DNA of 64,000 bases from Marisa cornuarietis. Its lineage: Eukaryota > Mollusca > Gastropoda > Architaenioglossa > Ampullariidae. The stretch spans positions 992,001-1,056,000 of the forward strand of contig SMMW01000601.1 of assembly GCA_004794655.1 (NCBI GenBank), given 5' to 3'. Under the pieces are notes generated by a model that was given only the letters and a program-made list of their open reading frames with translations, had not been told where the DNA came from and did no database searches. Positions 35,441 through 47,183 of this stretch are shown here, piece after piece. The first letter of the stretch is position 1. The number at the start of each line of letters is the position of its first letter. Made by a program: the position numbers and the translations under genes.

Positions 35441-35569
35441 AAAATGCCCCCGAATCGCGACACAACACTCAAAACTGCTATTTTGTGAACTTGAAATATT
35501 ATAACCGTAAGAGAAGTGTGTCGCGTGGTAACTCTAATGAGATGTAGCAATCGCCCCAATTAGGGTCTA

Positions 35570-36068
35570 GGGTGGCTTGCTGACGAGCTACGTGGAATGG
35601 TCAGATGCCTCCCAGCACTTGCCTATGTACGTGAAGAAGACATTGTTGATTCTTTCGAAATGCTTGCAGAGTCAATGCCACAACATGATCGCATGCCGGA
35701 ACTTCGATCCTACTTCAAGCATACGTATGTACGTGGTCGCAGGCTGCGCGGTAGAGGGGATAACTATGCTTCAGCTTTAGTCCCTCCAGATACTTGGAAC
35801 AAATACCTGGACGTCATCGGTGGTGTTGCACCATGCCCTCCAATCTCTCTTCTCCTGTCACCATCCAACAATGTGGACATTCCTTGACGGTCTACGTAAG
35901 GATTGTCAGCTACACAAGGCATCTGTTCTACAGTCATGCGCCGGCACAGAGAAACGTCCAGAGAGGAAGTCCGCTGAATTGGCCATGAGAATTAGCAACA
36001 TTGTACAGCGATATGAGGCAATGGATCGTCTTCTGTACCTTCGATCATTAGCTTACCTGTCATATTGA
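35570..36068 (+). pseudogene. MULE-type transposase C-terminal fragment, frameshifted
   Basis: The first part (frame of 35570-35813) reads LPALAYVREEDIVDSFEML and later DTWNKYL, resembling the region after the MULE transposase core, where family members have a leucine/alanine-rich AALAFVP-type segment. The homology then moves to another frame (35820-36068) with LHHALQSLF, HHPTMWTFLDGLRKD and a final YEAMDRLLYLRSLAYL, again MULE-like (HPxIWxFI; YLR). The residues expected around the RTNN-EGWH motif are missing or altered. A frameshift and loss of the catalytic N-terminal part make it non-functional. The assignment rests on remembered family patterns. Confidence 0.62.
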
Positions 36069-36262
36069 TTAACAACACTTTTCATATCATATTGTTGAAA
36101 AACATTGACTTTAATAGCTCACATGAACTTTAACTTATGTTATAGATGTTGAAGTTAAGTATTATTTTAATTGTCAAACTTATTTTGATGTTTACATGAA
36201 AATAATTATTTGAATTAAATGTTTCATTCAGTTCATAATTTTTTTAGTTGAAATTTCATTTT

Positions 36263-36295
36263 CAGGATTAAGTGTCTGGGGATTAAGTGTCTGGG
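36263..36295. repeat. Right terminal repeats of the MULE-like relic
   Basis: Two units of GGATTAAGTGTCTGG in tandem, the reverse complement of the left array's unit CCAGACACTTAATCC. Confidence 0.88.
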
Positions 36296-37479
36296 ATTCG
36301 TTGAGACATAATGAAGTGATTTTTTTCCCTCAAAATGTTAAGAGGTAGTACAATTTTTGGTGATGAATGTATGATTTTTTTTGTACCGAAGTACTCAAGT
36401 GCTGTGCCAAAAAACCACACACACGCACAAACAAAACCAAAAACCCCAAAACCCCAAAACAACACCAACAACAAAAATAAACAAGTCGAAACATGACAAC
36501 AAAAGGTAGACGTCATGATCAAGTGGACAAGTGAGGTACCGTAAGAGTTGTCTCCCTCAAGTGCCCTCAACGTCAAGATATGTCAAGGGACACAACTGCA
36601 TTAACTCAAACGACTGGCTGACCCAGCAAACACACGCAATATTGGGCTAATAATGGCTTTTTCATGGCCACATTATTGGGTATTCATAGACTACAATATT
36701 GGCCCAATGATGAGAGAGTCCTACGAGTCATGAGTTCTAAATGCACCTTACGCACGCCACATGTCCCTTGGCAAATATCTAATACTTGAAATATGTCTTA
36801 AAACATGTGTAATCTCCCCTGTCTTTATAGAAAATTCTGGTCGTTAGGTAGAAAATCCATAGCATTTCGAGCAAGAGTTGGGCAAAAAATATGAAGTGAG
36901 ATCGATTCGAACCAGAAATAAAGTTCAGGCATTTCAAAAGATGGCGTAAAATTAAGCAATGCGTACATTTGAACTTTTATTTTTGTGCGTTTCACTTATG
37001 TATAAACATTTCAGTTGTCCTTTCTCTTTTGAAAAGAATAAAGGGTCAAAGTAAGGGAAATACAGTTTCTTTAAAAGGGAAAGGAATAAGTACTTTCGAA
37101 TTTAGAACTAAAGATGTCGTATCACAAGCCATGCATTTGTTTTTACATGGTCCTTAACAAGGCAAAAGTTTTCAGACTCAGCTTTACCTGACAATTTTGA
37201 GGTAGAATGAATAAGTTGCCACACAGCTTTGTTTCTTTACAGTTTATTCTTAAAGCAAGCAAATCTGTGGCAACACGAATACGAAAATCTTGCAGAAAAA
37301 ACAAAGATGACATACAGTGGAAATATACTGACAATAAATTAAAAGAAAATAGAAGCAATGCGCAAATAGCTTCACTGAGAATAAAACGTCCTCCCTGAAT
37401 CCGATCCATTTTTAGTGTTTTGGCGGTCAAGACCAAGAATGTAGAAATTAGAAGTTTCATTTTGAATCTCTCTGTTGTC
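36296..37479. other. Gene-free stretch
   Basis: Around 36630-36715 the sequence has several short related motifs (AATATTGGGCTAATAATGG, ATTATTGGGTATT, AATATTGGCCCAATGATG) with partial palindromy, perhaps a tiny repeat element. Nothing coding was seen. Confidence 0.55.
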
Positions 37480-37512
37480 CTCTCTCTCTCTCTCTCTGTG
37501 GTGTGTATGTGT

Positions 37513-37562
<50 letters not shown>
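37480..37562. repeat. (TC)n-(GT)n compound microsatellite
   Basis: A TC run to 37497 followed by GT units with two early interruptions. It creates the poly-His-Thr and Cys-Val tracts in long overlapping frames on both strands. Confidence 0.96.
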
Positions 37563-37563
<1 letters not shown>

Positions 37564-38625
37564 CATGATAGTCGATGGTTCTGGAAGAACGAAATTGTAA
37601 AGTGTGCATACCTGCAGACCTCGCTTAGAACCTGTTGTCTTCTATGTTGCCCCACATCCGGCAGAATAGGCTTTATTTCGTCTGCTAGAACGCGGTTTTC
37701 TTGAAAATCATCACCCCTCTTCTGCCTGCTGGCTTTCGCGGACATCGTGTAATTAATATTCATTGACATCGCTAAGCAATTTAGGCTCCTTACAACTGGT
37801 GGGACTGCTCAATATCCCTGCATTTAGACTGTATTCATTCTGCTACAGTCCCAACCATTAGGACGATGAGACCTCACAGGATTCTGCGCATCCTTCAAGA
37901 AAGCATCAGGATTTCATTACGCAGAAAACATTTCACTGAATCGAATTTTTTTGAAAGCAAATCACCAGCCCCCCTTCCCCAGCGTCTTTCTTACAACTGA
38001 GAAAATGGACAGAAATAGCAGGGGGGAGTGGTGGATCGGCGAATGGAAAGAGTACGGTATGGTGAGATATATGTATATAAGTGGCTAAACGTATAAGTGC
38101 GTTTGTTCGTTACTTCCTTCGTCTGTTGGTTTTGCTAACGGACTTGGGGCAGGCCTTTGTTAGTAAGCGCGTTAATGTTGATTTTAAAATGTTGATCCTC
38201 GGTTCAGTATTTCATCCACCATATTTGGAGCGTGATTACGTGATTGTCACAAAGCAAACACTGCAGGGGATGGTTGGTCGATGATGCCAAATAAAGCAAA
38301 ATGTTTAAACGCATTTCGAGACAGTGAAACCCATCAAAATCAATCATCCAAAGTGTCTGCTAAGATCAATGCTGTATCACTAAATTCCATTAGTAAAGCT
38401 TGATTAACCTTGTTTTCGTTACATGCTCTCTTTCTTCGCGATTTGACTTTAAAAACAGTGACTGTAATTTCAAACAGAATGCGAGATCGATGATAGGAAG
38501 TGTGTTCAGCGCCGTGCTAAGAATAGCTCAAGGAAATGAAGTCATGCAAAGCCATGAAACTCGCGCATAGGAACAAGGGTCAATAATTATTTGTATCAAG
38601 ACAGTTCCGATAAACAAAAAAACGA

Positions 38626-38626
<1 letters not shown>
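37563..38626. other. Gene-free stretch
   Basis: No recognisable gene, RNA or repeat. Confidence 0.6.

Positions 38627-38672
<46 letters not shown>
38627..38672. repeat. (CA)n microsatellite, 46 bp
   Basis: Uninterrupted CA array whose right end abuts a SINE head. Confidence 0.97.
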
Positions 38673-38675
<3 letters not shown>

Positions 38676-38676
38676 A

Positions 38677-38935
38677 TGCAGGATAGCCGAGTGGTTTTAA
38701 TGCACTGGTGTCTAAATCCGGAGATGCACTGATTCGATACCCGCGTGGCGCAGCCAGCATGTCCTAAATTTGTTCAGCCGTGGAATAAGTACCTTACTCT
38801 GTTTAGGTGGTGGGAAAGATAAAGCGAGGGACAGGAGTTCATCACCGCCCTTACAAAACGCTGACCCGAAGAAAAGAATGGTCTCTAACATCTCACTCCC
38901 CCGAAATCGAAAAGAGTTGATCGTGAACGGATGAT
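38677..38935 (+). mobile_element. tRNA-derived SINE, family C, copy 3
   Basis: The head reads GGATAGCCGAGTGGTTTTAA (A box), with a B box GATTCGATACCC at 38731-38742. The body shares GGTCTCTAACATCTCACTCC with the 29.4-kb copy. It lies in plus orientation directly after a CA array. Confidence 0.83.
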
Positions 38936-40027
38936 CATTACATTTCACCTTAACTTACTTCCTTATATACCTTACAAACAATCTCATCCAGTCTTATTTT
39001 CTATGTGTAATAAAAGTCTTCGCTAAATGGCGAGCCCAAGGGCCGTAATTATTACGCGAGGGCAAGCCTGCGTCTGCTGTGTCAAAGCGGTTGTCCTTGA
39101 GTTCCCGCTGTTGCTCCAGGCCGACGATTTCCACTCCCTTTAAAACTACAGTAGTTGGTAGATAAATAAGATGCTGTAGTAGTTGTTATCTACATAGACA
39201 TCTACATACAATAAAAAGAAAAATAGCAATCGAAGACGAGTCCTTAAACTGTCCTTGATACTTTCATGGCGAGGGCTGCGAGATTATAACAGCGAGCTTC
39301 ACACTACATACTGCGAGGTCCAAATCATTAATCCTAATAATAAACTTTAATGTAGTCAGTTGCCCCACGAGAAATATTTTATGCAACATTTCCTACCCAG
39401 GCACTAAACACAGTTATTTAGCAAACCAGATCGACGTTTGCGACTGGTAATCGGCTGTTGTTGCTGCTATGCACCACTCACTCCTTTTCTCGACGGCTCT
39501 AGAATAAAACTGCGTGCACTGATTCATGGTTCAGTCAGCGGACAAGCGACAGTAGCAGCAACCGTAGGCCAATGACGAAAAGATCTCGGTAACCTCCCCT
39601 CGACAGCTTGAACAGCAGTGCACCGTGAATGCTACGTAGTCTGGCTGGCTAAGATTATCTCCCCTGGGAAATTATTCACGCCTCACGGACAACAGCTCAA
39701 GCGCAGGCCATAATTGTCCTGTGATGTGATTTTGTGCTACGTTTTATTATGTTTACTTTTTTGGTAAAGTTTTCTAAAGCGCATTCTCATGAGGGCTTCC
39801 ATAACTGCCTGCAATTACCAGGGTTAGAAGCTGAACTGTCTGTTTTTTTTTTTTAAACTAGTTTCCACACACCTCTCCATAGTTTATGAAGCTTTCCAAT
39901 CTATCCGTGGAAAGTCTACGGTCATCTGGTTATTACACTACTGCATATGCAACGAAATCAGCAGTATACTCTAAGCACATGACTGATGTGCAATTCTATC
40001 GAGTGACTAAAACTCGATGTTAAATAT
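38936..40027. other. Gene-free stretch
   Basis: At 39035-39125 the phrase CCTTGAGTTCCC followed by GCTCCAGG resembles a part of repeat P at 30.15 kb. Nothing coding was seen. Confidence 0.5.
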
Positions 40028-40150
40028 TATCTCCCGAAATCTGGGTGAACTCACCTACCTTCTGCTCGCGAGAGGTGCACCTACAATTATCACTATGCAC
40101 CGAACGAGTTTAACAATGCAGACGTTTAATACCTTAAAGTTTAGAAGGTC
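40028..40150. mobile_element. Possible fragment of MITE family M
   Basis: Contains CTGGGTGAACTCACCTACCT then CTGCTCGCGAG, related to CTGGGTGAAGACCCGTCTTC then TGTTCTCGA in the 46.2-kb copy. It also has ATCACTATGCAC as in the 45.4-kb copy. No terminal repeats were seen. Confidence 0.4.
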
Positions 40151-40849
40151 TCCGCCAGCGAGAGAGCTAATATAATTATTAAAAATAAAATTATTGGGCG
40201 TTGTAAAAGTATACAAAACAACTATAAGGGAAACATAAATCTAAAAAGAAGAGAGACTATTTAAGAGTGCACAAATATAGAGATGTAAGAAGGTATCTGT
40301 AGCCTGAGGCGCATGTAGTCAGCCTGCTCCAGAGAACTTAGTGAGTTTTTAATTCTTATTAGCTGAAGAGACTGTTGTATGTCTGGGTTATGAATGTACC
40401 ACTATTGTCTTGAATAATGTGGGATGTGCAAAAGTATACAAAATAATTACAATGGATGGACAATAACATTTACACTAGATGAATTGGCTGACACAAATGA
40501 CTGCAACAGCTGAACTAATAGTCGGTTGAGCGCAAGCAAGGTAGATAAGGCTCAAAATAAGAATAACTATTGGAATGTGAGCAACAGTCATAGCAGGCCG
40601 CCTTACTGCATTGTGAATTTGTTCAGATACTCTTATACCATGTTAAAGTCGGTGTTCAAATATATAGAATGCGTGTATGTGTGTGGATGTGTATGCATGT
40701 TGTTGGTTTTTGTTTTTTGTTTTGTTTTGTGTTCTTTCCAAATTTTCAATGTATACCAGATTTTTTTGCCATACTTCTTGCTGTCATTTTATGAAAGAGA
40801 AATAAACAGTCTGAAAAAAAATAATTATTAAAAATATTAAATATATATT
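40151..40849. other. Gene-free stretch
   Basis: AT-rich. The frame at 40526-40831 is hydrophobic but comes from low-complexity T/G-rich sequence. Confidence 0.55.
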
Positions 40850-41013
40850 AGATGTACCGTGATGTCCTGATTCTGACCTCTTACTGTGCTTGGTGGTGTT
40901 TGAAGGTTTATTATCTCGAGAACAAAAGAGAGGGATTCACTCAGATTGATAGTATATTGAACTGAGCTTAATCCAACAATAAGAAGAATATTTACTTCCC
41001 ACTAGTCCTTTAA
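40850..41013 (-). mobile_element. MITE family M, truncated copy
   Basis: The right end reads ACTAGTCCT followed by TTAA (41010-41013). Read on the minus strand, the interior ATCAATCTGAGTGAATCCCT then TTTTGTTCTCGAGAT parallels the 46.2-kb copy. The opposite terminus is missing or too diverged to place. Confidence 0.6.
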
Positions 41014-42080
41014 GAAAAAGACCAATCAAAGCAAAAAACACGTTTTCAAAATGTCTTTGTGACAATATCTTGATTCTCTTTCAGCGACACGAAACAACGC
41101 AGGAAGATAAGAAACACCATCACTTTCGCTCGTGCCTAGAAGACAAATAACCAGAGAATCCTTTTGACAGAAAGCGCGATGTTCTATTCCCAACACACAC
41201 ACAAAAAAAGGAAATAAATGGATGCAGGGGCATGGTCTTGTTCATTTCCAGATCCTTACCTGGAAACACGATGTACATGCGGCGATGTCTCTACTGGCAT
41301 TTGAACAAGTGCAAAATCAAACAGCGCTTCCCTGCTGGGTCGATGAAGCGGGCGGAATAGCCACGACTATGTTTACAACCGATCCTGGCCATGGAGAGAA
41401 GGCCTAACATGCTGGCAAGCCCGCTTGTTTGCAGAAAAGATGGCAAAATGAACAGTAATAGGAAAGACAAATTTTTGAATTCTGTAAAATGCTCTGCCGG
41501 TGATATGAATACTTTAATTTTGTTTGTTTGTTTTGCGTTTTTCCCTCCTTTTTTTTTTGTTATTTACGCAGGGTATAGTCTGTTTGAAACCCGTTTGCCT
41601 TTTCGATATTTTCCACGCGGCTTGTGTTTGTTAAAACAGAGAGCATTGTACATGCAGCTATTGCAGCTCTGCTGTTGTTGCTGTTGTTCGTGATGGAGGT
41701 GTGGTGCTGTTGGGGAAGCAGCTGATGACACTGGTGGACTTATTTTCCAGTCCTTACATTTCCCATGCAGCGTGCTTAGTACAACGTTTAGCAAACTGTA
41801 CGTGTTGAGTTGAATCTCTCCAGTCCTTGGACTGGACGGAGTTTCCTTACCTCCCTATGGCGCTTGAGTGTGAAAATGCGGTTTCTGCCGATTGAAATGT
41901 GTTGAGTAAGAAATGTCGTTGGTCTTGAGGTCGTCTTGCACGGTTCAGACGTGTATTTTGCATGCTTACAGCTTCAGTCTCAATAACAGCGATGTTTGCA
42001 ATAGTACCAAATAAACGTTAGGAACTACAATTCATTTTGTTCACATTAAAACGTTTTCTATTCCTCTGTCCGGTGTCTCT
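41014..42080. other. Gene-free stretch
   Basis: Frames at 41222-41407 and 41391-41693 were read for domains, and the minus strand at 41220-41400 for a missing ELK exon. Nothing was recognised. Confidence 0.55.
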
Positions 42081-42109
42081 CTTACTTACTTACTGACTTA
42101 CTTACTTAC

Positions 42110-42151
<42 letters not shown>

Positions 42152-42170
42152 GCAACGGGGGGGGGGGGGG
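42081..42170. repeat. (CTTA)n-(CA)n microsatellite followed by a G-run
   Basis: CTTA units (to about 42113) pass into a CA array (to 42148), then a run of 14 G at 42157-42170. Confidence 0.95.
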
Positions 42171-42635
42171 CGAAGATTATTCATTCACCTGTGTACTTGA
42201 TATCGATTACATGATGCTGCTCCAGGTCGATTGCGCAAGCACGAATACTGAAGCAGCTGTGTAGGAAATCCTACAAAGGGAAAAAGCATGTATTTATTAT
42301 TTTAAGAATGCATGTGTTGATTACGCTTGCTCACTCGTGCAGAAGGCACTGTGGAGAGGGGTTTATTGAGAGACGCAAAACGAGGAACGAATCATGAGAA
42401 TGGAGAAGTCGTTCCTCCCTAACCCCACACCAAAAAAGAAAAAAAAACAAAACAAGAAAAAAAACATACGCAAAAAACACCCTTTTGTGATGCCTGGCAA
42501 TTAGCTCAAATGCCGACAACTCCAAAAAACCACCTCAGAGTGTTAGAGACTGGGCTGGTACAAATACTTGCTATCGGCTTCATCAGTTTTGTAAACAGAC
42601 TTCAACATTTAATTGTATTTTTTCTTTTCTAATTG

Positions 42636-42664
42636 TCCCGTCCGTCCGTCTGTCTGTCTGTCTT
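42636..42664. repeat. (GTCC)n-(GTCT)n tetranucleotide run
   Basis: Short compound run of GTCC then GTCT units. Confidence 0.9.
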
Positions 42665-42757
42665 TACGAAGGTCTGTATGCATCAGTGAGTAGCAGCACT
42701 GATGAATTCACATATTCTCTCTCTCTCCTTCTTTTTCCCCCTTTGCCCTATATTCGA

Positions 42758-42775
42758 GTGTGTGTGTGTGTGTGT

Positions 42776-42826
<51 letters not shown>
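42758..42826. repeat. (GT)n microsatellite, 69 bp
   Basis: GT array with one A interruption at 42780. It continues as a degenerate GT/GC tract to about 42880. Confidence 0.96.
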
Positions 42827-42829
<3 letters not shown>

Positions 42830-42879
42830 CATTCGTGTGCATGCACGCGCGCGCGTGTGTCTGTGTGTGTGTCTGTGTA

Positions 42880-44351
42880 CATGCGTCTCTACCTCTCTGT
42901 ACTCGCACAGCATTCGCTTGTTTAGTTAGCATTGCGCATGGCCGCTTTAATCAACGAAGCCCTGACTCCCTTACATAAAAAGAAACTTCATTGGACACCG
43001 GAGATTGATCGGGGCATGTTAGGTGTGACACGACACATTAACATCAATGGCCGGCATTCAGGAGAGCCTGAAACTTTAAAGCTCCCGTAAATAGACGGCT
43101 TGTACACCACTCGGGGCTCTAGAAAAATGTTGTAGTCCTCCTTGGAAATTATCTGTCACGTGCAGTAAACAATAACAATACAGTAGTAATCAGTCTTGTT
43201 GAACATTTATCTATGGATATCTACTTCGTGACTAGGAACATCCTGTAAATATGAGTATATAATTATCACCTTTGTACATATTTAAACCTTCTCTTTCTAT
43301 ATCATAACTTTTGTTATTGTACTAGGCTAGCATCTTAGCATACTTTTTTATTTTCAGGGGGAGGGCTTGATGTAAAAAAAGTGTGCTCTACTTATTTTAC
43401 TACTTCGTAAATGAAGACTCTTCACTGTATTTCTCCATCTATCGATCTATGTATGTCGTAGCTTTACTTCTCGCTTTATCAAAACTGTTTGACTTTATAC
43501 GGGTCAGCTACATATTCTATAAAAAAAGCCTGTATATGGATATGAAGTTTTATAGTGTGTAACCACGACAGTGAATTTATACAATCATTTCTCCCCTTCC
43601 ACGAAAAAAAAGATGATTGCATGCATCAACTGATACACAAGTCTGCATTCTCCACCTTTTATTCATTTTCCTGCTGTATATTTTCACCATCGCGGATAAC
43701 AAAATTTGATCTTCCTCCTTTCCTAAAGCCATTTCCTCGTTATTGGTATAATGGCTCTCAAATAACCTAAAATTATTTCCAGTACATTCTCTAGCTTCCT
43801 ACACTTTCAGCAACTTCAGGTGTTTGGCAATTTTCCATCTTGAAAAGAGCGCATGCGAGAATGTTCCAGACCTATTGAAATCGTAAATGTCTCCTAGTCA
43901 CATTTTCGCTGACAGTAGTTGTACCACTCGCGTTCAAACTTCCTGTAGGTTGTCTGGCCCCCAGCTGTCACCGAGGGCATAGAGACAGGTTCAAGTGGTC
44001 AGTGGCCATGGTTCAAATGGACGGGCTAGACGTTAAGTCGATTTCTCTCAGCGCCTTACGGAAATGAACTTTCCGCCAGCCGCTCTGATAAAAAGGAATT
44101 CTAGGACGATGGAGAATACGAGAAATTCTCAAAGAAAAGACTGGGGTTAGGTAGACTTTCTCTTAGTTTGACGCTGTTAATGACAATCTGTCTGATGAAG
44201 ATAAACGCGATAAAGACGCAGGGAACGATAAAATAAAATTTGATGAAACTTAATTGACTTCTTTTTTTAAAAAAAAGGAAAAGGTCAACTGCCGACTTTT
44301 CATTTTCAGCGGGTTTTCATATTTGCTGATTGCCTTTGTACCTGAATATGA
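42880..44351. other. Gene-free stretch
   Basis: No gene, RNA or named repeat was seen. A weak resemblance to MITE family M (AATCGTAAATGTCTCC near 43880) may be a relic. Confidence 0.5.

Positions 44352-44430
<79 letters not shown>
44352..44430. repeat. (AT)n-(GT)n compound microsatellite
   Basis: AT units to 44370 and then an uninterrupted TG array. Confidence 0.97.
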
Positions 44431-44431
<1 letters not shown>

Positions 44432-45383
44432 ACGCGCACAATATGCGAAAAAGAAGGGAGAAGGAGAGAACTTTCCACTACTAGCTAGGACGTCGAGAAA
44501 AAAATATAGATTAAAAATAAAGTTCTCACTTCAAAAAAGTGTTTTGCCTTTAAAAAAAATACAAAACATCACAGAGAGATTTTTTCAAAGTATTACAAGA
44601 AAAAATGCATTGCAAGTTAGAGAGAATGTCTTTCAAAGAATCCTACTGGTTATTTTTTCACTCACGTGACCGGAAGAAGATTTCCAATAAATGGCGCGGA
44701 GGAAGTGACAAGTCGCTGCAAGTCAGCGTTTTTGAATAGTCGGTGCAGGGCGACCGACATCCGGCGGATGAAGATGACACAGGGTGGGTGGTTCAAGAAA
44801 CGACAAAAAAAAAAGGCTTTAAGCAAGCACGGAAACTGCTCTTCGGGATTCTCTGCTGGTTCCTAGTTCCACGTGTCAACCTTCGCTGTGGCTTTGACCA
44901 AATAAATTACAGATATTTACGGAAGGCATCTGTGCAGTGAGCAGAAAGGGATTTTAAAAGATTTGTTTAGGGGAAGATGAGCGGGTGGATGCTTGTGTGC
45001 TTGTGCTTTCTTATGGAAAATGTATTTGGTGATCATAAGAGCATGACTGATAGAAACGGAAGAGAAAACAGAAAGATAAACAAGAGATAAACCTCGATTT
45101 GTCTTGAAGCTGCTGCAGGTACACAATATAGACATGCAGACATACAACACTTCAATACAGATGAACACAGTTGACAGATATGCAGACAGACGTGGTCAGA
45201 AATTAGAAATCAACATGAGCAAAATTGACTGTAATATCACTAGTATTGCCAAACGTTTCGACTATGCTGCAATGTCTCGTCTAGTCTTAACTGTGATGAG
45301 CAGGTCAAAATGTCAGTTTTAGAGGAAAATAATAAAAAAAATCTAGTATCAGTTCCTCTCATCAAGCGAGGAATCACCGTGCT
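44431..45383. other. Gene-free stretch
   Basis: Frames at 44666-44940 and 45104-45322 show no recognisable protein or codon bias. Confidence 0.55.
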
Positions 45384-45743
45384 TTAAAGGTCTAGCGGGG
45401 AACTTTCTTGTCTCTAACGATTGGATTAAACTCAGTGAAAGGTACTATTGTACTATTTCTCCAAATCTCATCAGTTGTTCTCAGGTACGCGCCTACACAC
45501 ATCACTATGCACAAGTCAAGTTCAAAATCGTCAGGTAAGTACGTGGATATGTTTACGCTGTGAAGGCCTCAGCCAACGGGAGAACTGAGATCAGATGTTA
45601 TTAGGCGTGTTTGTGTACAAACATGGCGTCACCAGTGTTATCTCATTGAATGGGATACTCATCCAGATACAGTATGGTGAAATAGTATCTTGTACTTTAC
45701 CAAGTCATTGGGAAAAAAATTCACCCCACTACATCTTTGAGTG
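45384..45743. mobile_element. MITE family M, diverged copy
   Basis: The left end TTAAAGGTCTAGCGGGG matches the left end of the 46.2-kb copy with substitutions. The right end, CCCCACTACATCTTTGA, is roughly inverted. The TTAA at the right has decayed. Confidence 0.55.
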
Positions 45744-46171
45744 GCTTCACTCACTAGCTATAGGTAAAAGGTAGCAACTCTCTGATGTAGAGATGAAAAT
45801 GAGAAGTGTTCCAACACACAGTAGCTTAACAGGCAATCATACGAACGAAGGGAGAAAAGAACCGTAAGCGCGCACATGCCTTGCCCCATGTAGTTCATCG
45901 GAGTAACCGTTCCTGGTGCGATGTGGGAGACGAGGGATGTAAACAGCAGAGTCTCGGTGCCAAAGCTCACACTAGGAGGGATCTTTCCTGTTGCGTGAAG
46001 TGGAGCGGAAAGAAACAAAGGTTGACATTTCTTTTCTTTCTCTTTTCTCTTAGTAGGTTTTCTATCTCCTCTTCTTCTTCGTCTTATTTTTTTCTCTTTC
46101 TTTTCTTCCTCATCCTTCTCCACTGTTCATTATTCTCTCTCATGTATTTTGTTTGTGTTATAGCGTAGCAG
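45744..46171. other. Gene-free stretch between two family M elements
   Basis: A pyrimidine-rich tract at 46027-46115 (TCTTTT and CTTCTTC units) generates the overlapping Ser/Phe-rich and Lys/Arg-rich frames. Confidence 0.6.
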
Positions 46172-46490
46172 TTTAAAGGACTAGTAAGGCACAAAATTGT
46201 CTGTGAAGTATTAGGTAAACCTCAGTCAAAATTCTGTTGCCATCAATCTGGGTGAAGACCCGTCTTCTGTTCTCGACATACATGGCTGCAAGCATTGGCT
46301 GAAGCCTTTAAATCGCAAATGTCTCCGTGTCCTCATGTCTGTGACCTCTTGACCTCTTTCTATGCATGATGATCTGTATAGGAAGAACAGAACAGAAAGA
46401 GGTATTCACCCAGATCTGGGAAAATAATATCCTGCACTGAGCTTTATCCGATCTTTAGAAAAAAAATTCTGCACCGCACTAGTCCTTTAA
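46172..46490. mobile_element. MITE family M, complete copy (319 bp) with TTAA ends
   Basis: The left terminus TTAAAGGACTAGTAAGGC and the right terminus, reverse complement TTAAAGGACTAGTGCGGT, are inverted repeats that continue inwards with CACAAAAT against TGCAGAAT. Each end carries TTAA, which would be the duplicated target if the element inserts like piggyBac. The interior contains no open frame of note. Confidence 0.75.
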
Positions 46491-46579
46491 CCCATTTCCC
46501 ACTCTTTTTACCCTAGGAAGATTGATGTAAAACTTAAAAAGCTTATCCGACCCTCTCCAGTAATTGTGCCTCACTCCAT

Positions 46580-46631
46580 TTCTTTCTTTCTCTCTCTCTC
46601 TCTCCCACACACACACACACACACACACACA
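46580..46631. repeat. (TC)n-(AC)n compound microsatellite
   Basis: TTTC and TC units pass into an AC array. Confidence 0.94.
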
Positions 46632-47022
46632 AAACACCTATCCGCGCACGCCCTGAAGGGCAACATGAAGAGGCTATCGATTGAAAGACTGACTCTGAAA
46701 CCTAATTTCTGAAGATCAGTATCAGACTTCGAGCAAGTCAAAGCTACTTTAGAGATGCTAACTTGCTCCGAAGTTGCGTGGCCTGGGATGCAGAGCGCGA
46801 GCGGCGAGCCGAAACGTTCGACGTTAATGAGCCTGCATGTGACACGCGCAGTGACGTCAACGCGCGTGCTGTCCTTACCGTCCTGCGTGAGCCTAACTTT
46901 TCGATTCGTCGTTGTCACTTCCCTCCCCTTCTTTCTATTGTCATCGTCGCACGAAGGACACTCGGAGTCATCAAGTGGCGAACCAGGGGTTAGCTGATGC
47001 CTTTGCTAAGGGGAAGAGGGGT

Positions 47023-47183
47023 GAATGGTTTACCCCCGAGCCAGCAACTAAGGCTACAGCTCGAACAGATAATGCATGCAACAAGAGAATAGCGTACCGG
47101 AGACAAGATTTGAACCCAGGCCTCCACGACAGCCGATCCTTACTTTACTGGTGTTTAGCACTAAGCAGTTACGCCTTCTGTCC
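47023..47183 (-). mobile_element. tRNA-derived SINE, family A, copy 5 (diverged)
   Basis: On the minus strand the B box GGTTCAAATC (47107-47116) and the tail GCCTTAGTTGCTGGCTCGGG are clear, and the end GTAAACCATT parallels GTAAAACACCAATT. The head is diverged (GGCGTAACTGCTTAGTGC). The body has lost part of the TGCATGTGGCAT block. Confidence 0.75.

Larger units (their letters stand above)
35336..36295 (+). mobile_element. MULE-like DNA transposon relic (~960 bp)
   Basis: A broken transposase fragment lies between inverted arrays of one short repeat: about seven direct units of CACTTAATCCCCAGA type at the left (35336-35440) and two inverted units at the right (36263-36295). The inverted arrangement marks the termini, although the copy number differs. 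The intervening DNA is AT-rich near the right end. I could not identify a 9-10 bp target duplication, so the outer edges are approximate. Confidence 0.65.

Noticed and set aside
37143..37769. 208-codon minus-strand frame
   Set aside because: The middle is His-Thr read-through of the GT microsatellite and the flanks have no recognisable protein.
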